Of a stretch of 64,000 nucleotides of DNA, positions 1-9,345 are shown piece after piece; within the stretch, counting starts at the first letter, position 1; every line of letters starts with the position of its first letter. The position numbers and the translations under genes are program-made. The notes below the pieces were generated by a model. That model did no database searches. It was not told the DNA's origin and saw nothing but the letters and a program-made list of their open reading frames with translations. This stretch comes from Chondrus crispus (Eukaryota > Rhodophyta > Florideophyceae > Gigartinales > Gigartinaceae): the NCBI RefSeq assembly GCF_000350225.1, contig NW_005179249.1, positions 62,001 through 126,000 on the forward strand, written 5' to 3'.

Positions 1-2
1 TA

Positions 3-2096
3 TCAGAAAAAGAATGTCCAGCGGTAATTTGGGCCGTACAGACTTTAAGACCATATCTATATGGCGAGCACTTCATTGTTCATACCGACCATGCCTCATT
101 GAGGTGGTTGATGAACGTAACCGACCCCAGCGGGAGATTAATCCGATGGAGGCTCCGCTTCTCGGAATTTGATTTCGAAATCAAGTACAAGAAGGGCAAA
201 GCTAACAGCCAAGCTGATGCCCTGTCAAGATTACGGACCGCAGGAGAAACCCTCGACGAAATCGACGACGAAATCCCATGCTTTATGGCCGAACTGGCCC
301 AGGGAACAGTGGAGGACGAGGAAAGTATTGACGCGTTAGACGACATCCTCGCTCTTGAGGGGGGGACCGCCCCTGATCGCCTCGATCAATTCCAAGCTGT
401 CAGTCTGGAGGAGCTCATTCGCGAGCAAGCCATCGACCCCTCCTGCAATCGCATCAAGGAAGAAATGGACGCCGGAAAGGTGAGAATGTTCAGCATGGAG
501 GCCGAGGAATTCGAAGGAACCCTATGCCGTACCGCGGCGGAGTATGTACAAGTGGTGATACCAGAATCATTAAGGGATCGCGTCCTAGGGTTAAGCCATT
601 ACGCAAAATTGGCAGGCCACCGGGGAGGCAGGAAACTTTACAAGACATTGAAAAGATATTTCTACTGGCCTACGATGGCCCTATACTGCTACGCAGTTGC
701 AAAGAATTGCGCCGCATGCGCGCGGGAAAGGGTGCAGTTAAGGAAAAACACGAAGGAAATGAAGCTGTTCACGCCCAAAGCTCCGCTGGAATTTGTCGCC
801 ATCGACATCCTCGGCGAGCTAATTACAACTTAACGAGGAAATCGGTATATTCTCGTGATCAGCGATCGATACTCGAAACTGGTACGAACCGTACCGTTGA
901 AGAAGATATCAGCTGCGCACATCGCACAAGCCTTCGTTCACCATTGGGTATTCGTGTACGGACCGCCGGTCAAGCTGCTGTCCGACAATGGAACACAGTT
1001 CACGGCCCGATTCTTTCAGAACGTCTGGCGAATTCTCGGCATACGCAATGTGTTCACGACTACGTACCACCCGCAAGCCAACGGCCAAGTTGAGAGATTT
1101 AACCGCACGCTGACTTCCGCGTTGCGAAAATATGTTGGAGAGCATCACAACGACTGGGACTTACTTAGCGGCGCTGTGACGTTCGCATACAACACGCAAG
1201 TTCATCGAACTACGAACATTTCGCCCTTCGAGCTGGTGTTAGCTCGGGCGCCGAGAAGCATTGCGTTACAAGCGCAGCCAACTTTGGAGAACTTCAGCTC
1301 GTCACGAGCATACTACCTGAAATGGCAGTCGTGGTTGGAGAGCCTAATGCGAAGCGCCGATAGGAGTTTGCGGAAGGAACAAGCCCGGTACAAGCGAAAT
1401 TTCGACGCACGCCTTCGCAAACCGCAATATGAGATCCCACCGGGGTCCTACGTGTTCCTCTGGAGGGAGCAGGGCACGGCTAGCGAACCGAAACACAAGC
1501 TGGCACCAGTCGCCACAGGACCTTATCAGGTCAGAAGATCGGATCCACATACGGTAGTCATTGCCATTGGCGATCAGGAGGAACGCATATCGCGAGACAG
1601 GGTGGAGTTAGCCCCAAGCCCGATGGACTATGCGCCGATAACTGGCCTACGTCAAGCGGTACAGTTCCTGGGAGAGCCGGAGCTAAACGAAGAAGGAGAG
1701 GTAATGGAGGACGAGGAACGTCCTCACACCCGCGCGCCTACGACGGGGGACCAGGATAATTTAGTTGGTCAAACGCCGACAGCAGAGACACCTCCAGACC
1801 CACGCGAGTTCGGAAAGTTCAGAGAAGAGCATGAGTTGGAAGATCTTCGGAAGGGGGAAGGACAGTTGGACACGCAGGAAGAAGGAGCCAAGAGTCAGGA
1901 GTATGTGATCGACAAGATCGTGTACCACGGCTACGACGAGGAGAAATTAATTCTCAAAGTGAGGTGGTATGGGTATACCATCGAGAACGCAACATGGGAA
2001 CCTATTGAGCAGATCCCCCGCAGTGCGGTAGTCACATATTTCCGAAGGAAAAGGCTGCCCTTACCCACGCAAGCGTCGCACGCACAACCGGGATAG
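3..2096 (+). pseudogene. pol: gypsy element A pol, 3' part: RNase H end, integrase, chromodomain
   Basis: The frame is open from base 3, so the gene begins before the window. Residues encoded by about 3-240 are the C-terminal half of RNase H. Next come the integrase HHCC zinc domain (about 590-720), an integrase core with conserved Asp, Asp and Glu (motifs AIDILGE, SDNGTQF, GQVERFNRTL) and a chromodomain (1899-2045) with the usual aromatic residues (EYVIDKI, VRWYGY, ATWEP). It is interrupted by one in-frame TAA at 831-833, where element B reads Phe-Lys-Arg across the same site; the frame is otherwise unbroken to the TAG at 2094-2096. Integrase and chromodomain would insert cDNA, the latter steering it to heterochromatin in known chromoviruses. 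A single premature stop suggests recent inactivation. Confidence 0.9.
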
Positions 2097-5000
2097 CCAT
2101 CGTAAATAGAATTAATAGATTAGAGACAACAAAGAGGTCAGAACTTCGAGGAAGGAACGCATCTACGAGGTTCGCAAATAAGGAGTTCGAAGGAAAGGAG
2201 AGCAAGGCATAGAAGCGAGACTGTATCCTTGGATGAGGCATGGAGCCTCTCGGAAAACACACACGCCTCATCACGGTACGCACGACAACTGACGCTTCGA
2301 ACGGACGGTACGCCCGCGTGGGGGATGATGAAATCAAAAATATATATATATATATAAGCGTGTCGACAACAAACCGCTGAACAGACGACACAAGTGAGAA
2401 GTCGATTCCAGCCATGCTGTGAAATTATAATCAAAAAGCAGGAAAAATTACTGCAGCTGCAGTACGCACGCGAAGTGGTGATCGTTTGCCACAGTCGGCG
2501 ACATAACTATTCTAAGTCGCCCCGCAGCTAAGCCCCATCCGAGTTCACACGAAGCCGATCGTCACACTCACTGCTAACACACTGCCCATGCTCGACGAGC
2601 ACGAAGACCCGTCCAGAGGGACCACCCTCAGAAGAACGCAGCTACGAATTCACCCCGCGGTGACCGACGTCGACGCTCACAACCGGTCCTATTTTTTCCA
2701 GAACGATCTACTTAGTAATTACCCATCAGGATTTCTCTTCAACTCTGTCGTTTCTTTGTTTCTATATTTTATTTTATTTTCCTCTTTTCTGTTTTGTTAT
2801 TGTTCTGTTTTGGTTATTATTATTTTTCGTGTCGTCAAGGAGACGACCCCGCACTGCGGGGGTCGATCAGAAGAACTTACAAGGACCAAGAAGGAGGCTA
2901 TCGCCACGCAAAAGAGAAGGGGGACGCTACAGTAGACCCAAGATTCGAAACAAGGCGTTCCATTGAGAACGGAGAAGAAGCCCCCCTCACGTGGGGATGC
3001 GCGCAACGAGGCGCGAAGGACGAGCGAGGGTCGTACGAGACCCGATGAGCACCAAGCGGACAGTATGGTCCGTGTCGCGGAAGGATACGTCGGATACCAT
3101 GAAGATTGCCCTCCCACCTTGTACATGAATTTACTTTCGTAACGATTCTCTTCACTTTTTTCCTTTGCCGAGCAGAAGGCACTGACGAGACACATAATTA
3201 TAATAGCCCCACGGGGTGAAGCTCCCAACTGATGGAGACATCTCGGGGCAACGTTCACCGTATACGTGAACAGGCTACTGTGTCTTTGTCGTTTTTTGTT
3301 TTGTTTTGAGGTTAATCTACGTGGGACGAATGGTATCGTCAGCTCCTTAGGAGGAGGAGTCAAATCTGAGAAAGGGAGTTCGAACCCCCGACGAGGGCCC
3401 GGTGCAAGTTTCATTGAGACCCTCGATATTGGCTTGAAAAAAAAGCGTACCGACACAACCTCCAGTGGGTGTGCACCGCGAGAGCATCAGCTCAATATTC
3501 GTGCTCAGTTGCGCTTAGGACGAGCTCCCGAGCCGGGCGACGCATCAGTCAGTCCGCGACAGGATCATCGATCTCACCCTACAACAGTTGTATTTTTCTG
3601 TACTCCCAGTTCTCCTCTGTCATCAGGGATTGAACGCAAGAGCGCCTGCGCGGTGTCCTGTCGGGAAAACTCTGACGTCCTTGAGTACAGACTCCATGAA
3701 TAATGACGACGTACTGTCGGCAACGAGAATTAATCCTGGGACCCCTCATCTGAGGAAAGAACAGAACAATGATGAGATGGGATTGAGACGCAGATCAGCG
3801 CATGGGGCCTTCCTTCATTAATATGATTTCCTAAGAAAGGAGACGAATGTTTACACAGCGTAAGAGAAAACGTTTGAAAATTTTTAGTTCAGCACTTGAC
3901 GAAACCTGGAGTGCTTTGCTTATTGAGGAAATCGGGGAGAACGCGGAAGAACGGGGACGTCTCGTATGCATAGGACGACCTCAGGTCGTTGAGATCTGAG
4001 AAACCACTTTGACTTGGGAGCATGAGCACACTGCGTGCAAACACACAAAAACGGAGGTGTCAAACATCGTTTGAAAATATTAATGAAATTAAGGAGAACC
4101 CTAGTCACCGCAAGACATCACGTCGGTTTGTTGGCATGAGCCACAGCCGCCGATCTCACGACATATCACAATGCGAGAAGAGAGGAGAATCTGGACTACG
4201 AACCCCCTCCCCCTCTCGCCCACAGGGCACCAGCCATCACTGTGATCGCTTAGTCATGATGATCACGCACGTACTTCGAGGAGAATGACATTCAAGGAAA
4301 AGAGAAAGGACGAAGTCCTAGTCACGCGACTTTCGGGAAGTGCTCCCGAGCGAGAGCGCGCTGTACGCGCATAGCGAAGAGTTTCGCCCGTCATTTTCGG
4401 ACCGCCGGTACGCTAAGTGACTTCGCCAATGGCCTCGCACACGAGTTGTTAACTGGTTTTCACGACCTACAGGCTACACGCGCGGCCCCGTGTCCCTGAT
4501 GACAGAGCGAGGGCAGCTCGCCCGACTGCAAGGACGAAAACGCCAAGTTAGGCGACCAAGCGGATGACACTATGTGAGAATGGGGTCGCCGTGAACCTCG
4601 GGATACCATCTAAATGCATGATCCGAGACAGGATCAAGATGGCCGCTCATCGCGATGCGATCAAGTAATCGTAATACGTATGACCGGACGTGTACGAGGA
4701 ATCCTCGTCGCCACCTCAACTAGTCACGAATCGCCGTCAGGACACAGTCCGCTACCTCAGGTAGCAATCTAACAGTAAGAGGGATGCCCCGAACGAGATC
4801 AGGGGCAACGAAATTGACGTCTCCCCACCTATCGCGCCGCGAATCTGAGGCTGCACGTAAGGGATGTTTTCAAAGAGAGAGAGGGTAGAACCTACTTGTG
4901 AATGAACCGGGTTCTTGACCCCGCTGGAGTCGGGAGAGCAGAGGTTTCCCCGCGGAGCTTCCGTCGTCGGTTCAATATTTCTCATGGCATGAAATGTGAA

Positions 5001-5938
5001 CAGGGGAAAGGGCTTCCGATCGAGGAACTAAAAACGGACAGCAATGAAACCGAAGGTCGCGGAAATGGCGAATGCCACTAAAGGCGAACAGGGAAACTGA
5101 GTCGAACCGGCAACTACAACAGAGAAAAGTTGTAGGGAGTCGTGGTAGCGATGCTCCTTGTTAGAATGACAGTTTTCGAGGGGTTGGGAAACCGAGGGTG
5201 GCTCAATGCGCGAAAAAGAGGAGGTAAGTGAGGAATTTGAAGAGGTAAAAAGGGAGAGACAAAAAGAAGCGGTAAACCACAAAAGAGGAGGAAAGAGAAG
5301 ACGCACATCGAGGATGGGAGAAAGAGATTGCGCATGAAATTGAGAGAAATTGAGAAATGAAGAGGAGGAAAGAAAAGCGCACCACCTCAGAGACTCTAGG
5401 GGAACTGTATTTCCTTGAGGAGGAATCTCCAAACGGGCAACGGAGCAACTGAAGTTGCAATCATTGATGACGTCTCGTGGACGGCTGAACAAAAAGGGGG
5501 GAGGGCGACTAGAAAAATTGTCTGGGACCGCCACGCCCCTGCCGACGGCAAGAAGAGGTCAAAAGAAAGGAGGAAGTCGGAGATGCTGTAAACACGCACG
5601 TTGCCTCCCTCGTTAGGCAGAGTTAGGGCGCATGAAAAGAGGGAGGAAAATTGCGAAGGATAAAGAGGAGGGATTGAAGAGGAGGAAACATAGGGGAATC
5701 AGAGAAGGGAAAATTGAAAATGCAAAAGAAGAGGAAGTTGGTGAAAAGAGGGGTACGACCGCAGTGACGGTACGCAGAAAAAAAGAGGAAGAAGTTGGAA
5801 TTAACAGGGGATTCGCAGGTGGGTTCTTTTTATCGCCCAAAGGTCGTACGATAAAGTCGCTAGTCGACTATCATGCGGGCAGGATGGGAAAAGAAGGACA
5901 AGTCGCAAGGAAGTGCTGTGGCCGCCGTCTCAACGAGA
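2097..5938. other. Long non-coding interval between pol A and the antisense gene
   Basis: No ORF here resembles a known family, and none is conserved in the matching interval of element B. It contains an AT dinucleotide run (2340-2357), a T-rich stretch (about 2745-2832) and, near the 3' side, a long plus-strand purine-rich stretch (about 5200-5800). The matching interval of element B also has a T-rich stretch and a purine-rich stretch in the same order, so the layout rather than the exact sequence is conserved. I see no convincing promoter or RNA gene. Confidence 0.5.
5200..5810 (+). repeat. Purine-rich tract downstream of antisense gene A
   Basis: On the plus strand this stretch is dominated by A and G (many GAGGA, AAAGA and GGAAG runs). 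It lies just beyond the stop codon of the antisense gene, so in that gene's sense it is pyrimidine-rich 3' flank. A shorter counterpart lies at about 19612-19830 in element B. An internal polypurine tract could act as an extra plus-strand primer site, as central tracts do in lentiviruses, but that is inference. Confidence 0.45.
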
Positions 5939-7870
5939 CTATGCCCCAAGGGATTTTCCATTTGGAAGGGAGGTGAAAAGCCGAGCTAGAACTCGCAAGT
6001 CGTCTAGGGACGCCCCCTGGACAGCTTCTCCCTCCACACCATGAGCCATGAGAAGGCGATGGTAAACGGCGGCAGCAGAGGTATTTTCTTTCGGAATTGT
6101 GGATGATGGAGGGACCGAGGTAGGGGCGAGGAGCGGACCCTCAGGTGAAGGGGAAGCCGGACGTGGGGTGGGATCCCCGGCCGTCGGTGGTGCTCCCCGG
6201 ATTGAAATGGTGCCCATCGAGCAGCTCGCAGGAGGAAGCTCGACGCGCGGAGGAGCCTGAGGGCGGGTCAAGCCCACGGGCGCCGTACATGACGGCAATG
6301 GCAAGGTTGGGGTGGGTGTGACGAGCTGTCCCTCGCGTGAAGAGGAAGCAAGAAGTGAGGTTGGATTCACGTCGGAGGAAGACACGACTCGAAGCGACAA
6401 GGTTTCCGCCAAGCTCGTGGGAGGAATTACGACGCACATAGGGGCCTCAGACGCGGAGGGACGGACCGATGCAGGGACAGGGGAACTTGAGGCCGAAGGT
6501 CGAGAGCACATCTCAGGCTCTCGAGGATCCGCGTTCACAACAGTGACTGCGTTGGGGATTGGTGGTTGATTTCCGAAACAGCGGCTCATCTGGGCCTCCC
6601 AGGCAGAACAGAGGGAGGAGGACCAGGGGTTGATCCACACGAAGTCGCCAGCAGCTGGATGATTTCTACCACGGGAAAAAGAGGGTCGCTGGCGTGAAAA
6701 GGACGGAGACGAATTTTGTGGAGGAACGCAATCCCACGCTACGGTCTCGATCATGTGGAGGAGGGCGTGCACTTCACGGTCCACATCGGACTCGCCAAGG
6801 GGGACAGAAAAATCGAGGAGACGCATCTGTTCGCGGAGTTTCGAAGGGAGGTGCCACAGGCGCCAACAGTCGAAAACTTCCCACAGGAGGGTAGCGGCGA
6901 CTTTCACGCACCACTCGGAGAGAAACACAGTCCACAGCCCGTGCTGCGGATCGCGTAAATGACTGCCGTAATATGTCAGGATGGGTCCTAACTCAGCCCA
7001 GAAACCCTGACATACCTCGTATTGACTCCACCAGGAAGGGGTTCGTTGGTATCGATTGGTGTAGTGCTGTCTGGAAATTTCACGGGCCTCAATCATCTGG
7101 TACGCCACGAAGTACCCAGTGTCGGACCGAACCCGACGTTCAAAGCGTACATTATTTTGGAAAAAGAAAATACCTCCGCGCTTCGTATGGCGAAAGTTTG
7201 TGGGAAGAATGGCTTGGGTCCAAAACATGGCGTCGGTCGTAACGGTGCGTCGGTTGCGCCACAGTCGGTCCGCCTCGGACACGGGGTCACTGAAGATGCA
7301 GTCGATGAGGTTTTCGAGGTAGAGTCGTTCCCCTTCCGTACGACATTGCCAAGTGTCGCAGTGGTAACATGAAGGTATGAGGGCGTCGGCCATAGGAATC
7401 TCGATCCGAGTGAGCACAGCGTCCATGAAGCGCAGGGATAAGGAAGAGCGACCGCGCGGGGAGGAGTGACGTAGGATGGAGGTGGGTATAGCGATGCGGG
7501 CGCGCCAGTCAAAGGTGTGAATGGCCTGCAAAGGGAGGTTACCGGGCAACATGCCCGCGTCATCGGCAAAATTATTTTTGATGCCGTCAAGGTCGCGGAC
7601 GCCTACAGAGGAGAACCGTTGAGCAGAAGCAAACAGGGCTGCGTTATCGCGCATGGTTATGTTCTGCAGCTCCTCGAGCGAAGGATGACGGCGGGCTACC
7701 CAAGAGGAATGGTAGCTCGTATGGAAGGCCGGCTCGGTAGGGTTGGTAACAGGGGGTAGACGGGGTATGGAAGAAAGACCCCGGGGCACTTCGGACTTGC
7801 GAGGAAAGCCCACACCCGGACGTCTACGGGTGGCACTATCGTCCGAGTGTTCCGACGGAGAAGGAAGCAT
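5939..7870 (-). CDS. Antisense gene of giant gypsy element, 643-residue unknown protein
   Basis: A single uninterrupted 643-codon ORF on the strand opposite gag-pol, starting 125 bp from the LTR. I do not recognise the family. The N-terminal 60 residues are Pro/Ser/Arg-rich. The middle (roughly 90-390) is a dense, Trp- and Tyr-rich, presumably folded domain with blocks such as RTEGER, SDTGYF, PSWW and EVCQGFWAELGPILTYY. The rest is a Pro/Ser/Thr-rich linker, ending in a conserved block (HGVEGEAVQGASLDDLRVLARL). There is no signal peptide or clear membrane segment, so it is not an envelope protein. A diverged homologue sits at the same place in element B, conserved best in the Trp-rich core and the C-terminal block. 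Conservation of frame, length and position argues that it is a real element gene, perhaps transcribed from antisense promoter activity in the 3' LTR. Confidence 0.75.
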   Translation of the reverse strand: MLPSPSEHSDDSATRRRPGVGFPRKSEVPRGLSSIPRLPPVTNPTEPAFHTSYHSSWVARRHPSLEELQNITMRDNAALFASAQRFSSVGVRDLDGIKNNFADDAGMLPGNLPLQAIHTFDWRARIAIPTSILRHSSPRGRSSLSLRFMDAVLTRIEIPMADALIPSCYHCDTWQCRTEGERLYLENLIDCIFSDPVSEADRLWRNRRTVTTDAMFWTQAILPTNFRHTKRGGIFFFQNNVRFERRVRSDTGYFVAYQMIEAREISRQHYTNRYQRTPSWWSQYEVCQGFWAELGPILTYYGSHLRDPQHGLWTVFLSEWCVKVAATLLWEVFDCWRLWHLPSKLREQMRLLDFSVPLGESDVDREVHALLHMIETVAWDCVPPQNSSPSFSRQRPSFSRGRNHPAAGDFVWINPWSSSLCSAWEAQMSRCFGNQPPIPNAVTVVNADPREPEMCSRPSASSSPVPASVRPSASEAPMCVVIPPTSLAETLSLRVVSSSDVNPTSLLASSSREGQLVTPTPTLPLPSCTAPVGLTRPQAPPRVELPPASCSMGTISIRGAPPTAGDPTPRPASPSPEGPLLAPTSVPPSSTIPKENTSAAAVYHRLLMAHGVEGEAVQGASLDDLRVLARLFTSLPNGKSLGA

Positions 7871-7983
7871 GGTATTTTCGTCTTACCTTTGCTCGAACGC
7901 CGCGCAGAGTGATTGACGATTGGGAAACACGGTCAGCAGCGGCAGGAGATTATACGATGGCTGGGCGTTGAGCAAGGGCGCTC

Positions 7984-7995
7984 AAAAGAGGGATA
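7984..7995 (+). other. Polypurine tract of element A
   Basis: AAAAGAGGGA followed by TA lies immediately before the first TGTAGTGCAAT of the LTR. The same position before the next LTR has AGAAGGGGGA (21709-21718) and then TA. This is the standard plus-strand primer position in LTR elements. Confidence 0.7.
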
Positions 7996-8027
7996 TGTAG
8001 TGCAATACGCACCTGAAAAGGGGTGTG

Positions 8028-9041
8028 TGTAGTGCAATACCCGTCTCGGGTAGGGGGGAGGAAGGAAGTGGAAAAGGAAAAAAATTGGATACTGTAGTCC
8101 GGGTTTGGGGGACACACGTGTGCGACGAAGCGCACGATTATTTTATTTATTTACTAATTAGATCTAGAATCTAGAGCCGGGAGCTACTGTACTCGCCCCG
8201 GCGGGGCTCTATATAACTTAGCCCTTTGACCGAACAAGTCAATAAACCAACCCGAGTTGCCGGAGTTGAATGTCGCCTTGGTCGAAGTCCGTCTCTACCA
8301 AGACGCTCCCTTTTACCTAAGCCTACGGCATCCTCTATTGCTCGGGGTTCCCTTTTCTCTTTCTTTTATTTCCTTATCCTTTTCTATATCCAATTCTACC
8401 TATTTTTCCCTTATCTTGTGTTGGTGCCATCGGCCTCGGTTGCGACCGAACCGGTGTAGGTGTTTCGAACCATCGGGCGACACAGTTGACGTAGCGCTGC
8501 TACTGTGACCCATTTTCCGACGGAGACCGTTGCAACGACGTCTCCTTCGAAGGGCTCCGTCGTATTACGAGCCAGTGTTGGTACCATCGGTGTCGGTTGC
8601 GACCGAACAGGTGTAGGTGTTTCGAGCCATCGGGCGGCACAATTGACGTAGCGCTGCTAGTTTCATTTCATCCCGTCGGGCTGCGATGCGACGCCCCCGT
8701 CGAAGGCCTTGTCGCGTTACAAGGTGTCGAAGAAGCTCAACGAGCATTGGCCTTACAACCCAGTGGAACCGGGGTATCTACGTACGCGCCCCACCCCACA
8801 CTCGTCGAGCAGTTCTCTTCGCAAGTCTCTACCACACCGATCCCGGGCCGGGCTATTTCTCTGTGCCCCCCCCCCCATCAGGGATCTGAGCTACTACGAG
8901 TCGCAAGCTCGTTTAAACGGAGAAGGGAGAGTCGGACACTCCGTAGCGCTGTGCCATCGGCAGTTCTTCTTTTTGCTGCTGTTGTTGTTTTTGCCGGACC
9001 ATCGGACCGCGGTCTCTGCCCGACAGGCGCATTGCACTACA
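8028..9041 (+). repeat. LTR 1, shared by elements A and B (1.0 kb)
   Basis: Starts TGTAGTGCAAT and ends ATTGCACTACA, an exact 11-bp terminal inverted repeat of TG...CA form. It matches LTR 2 (21721-22736) with only a few per cent differences. The first 32 bp are duplicated, so an alternative start lies at 7996. Inside are an AT-rich stretch, a TATA box (8210-8216), AATAAA (8241-8246), a 157-bp internal tandem duplication (copies starting near 8418 and 8575) and a C homopolymer (about 8867-8876). It serves both as 3' LTR of A and 5' LTR of B. Confidence 0.9.
8210..8216 (+). promoter_or_regulatory. TATA box in LTR 1
   Basis: TATATAA follows a GC-rich segment (CCCCGGCGGGG). The same TATATAA is kept in LTR 2 (21903-21909) and in the LTR 3 fragment (22930-22936). 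AATAAA lies only 25 bp downstream at 8241-8246, so either the RNA start lies close to the TATA box or this AATAAA is not the used signal. Confidence 0.7.
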
Positions 9042-9242
9042 AAAGTGGTCTCCCGACCTAAAATTTTTGGTGTACAGGAGACCTGATCAAGACTTTTTCC
9101 TACGACAGTCCCGGTCTGGAGACGCACTACAAAAGTGGTCTCCCGACCTAGAATTTTTGGTGTACAGGAGACCTGATCAAGACTTTTTCCTACGACAGTC
9201 CCGGTCTGGAGACGCACTACAAAAGTGGTCTCCCGACCTAGA
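9036..9242 (+). repeat. 90-bp tandem repeat carrying three copies of the primer-binding site
   Basis: Directly after the LTR, a 90-bp unit starts at 9036, 9126 and 9216 (the third copy is partial). Each unit begins with the last bases of the LTR (ACTACA), then AAAG, then TGGTCTCCCGACC. TGG followed by 10-12 bases four bases past the LTR end is the normal place and form of a primer-binding site complementary to a tRNA 3' CCA end; the candidates are 9046-9060, 9136-9150 and 9226-9240. The matching tRNA would end in GGTCGGGAGACCA; I cannot name it. Confidence 0.8.
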
Positions 9243-9345
9243 AATTGTTTTATCTACGACAAGGAAGTGGTCTGGGTAACGGACTCATTTTTATTTTCTT
9301 TTTGTTTGTAACTTTTTTTGCTGCGTAGGTCCGCTCGTACGAGCG

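Larger units (their letters stand above)
1..9041 (+). mobile_element. Ty3/gypsy chromovirus element A, 3' part, ending in shared LTR
   Basis: This is the downstream portion of a large gypsy-type retrotransposon cut by the left window edge. In order it shows the end of RNase H, integrase, a chromodomain, about 3.8 kb without recognisable genes, an antisense-strand gene, a polypurine tract and an LTR. The same order is repeated 14 kb downstream in element B, with pol of the two copies almost identical in RNase H and integrase. The LTR at 8028-9041 serves both as 3' LTR of A and 5' LTR of B, so the two are a tandem pair. The left LTR of A lies outside the window, so its total length is unknown. 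Confidence 0.85.

Noticed and set aside
3380-3430. tRNA gene suggested by GAGTTCGAACCCCC
   Set aside because: Only a B-box-like string; no A box, D-arm or acceptor pairing around it.
2797-3456. 219-codon minus-strand ORF
   Set aside because: No recognisable domain and no counterpart in the equivalent interval of element B.
5939-7870. Antisense gene as a retroviral env
   Set aside because: It is on the opposite strand and lacks signal peptide, membrane anchor and Cys-rich ectodomain features.
8257-9061. Protein-coding ORFs inside LTR 1 and their copies in LTR 2 and 3
   Set aside because: Repeated only because the LTR is repeated; overlapping frames, no domains.
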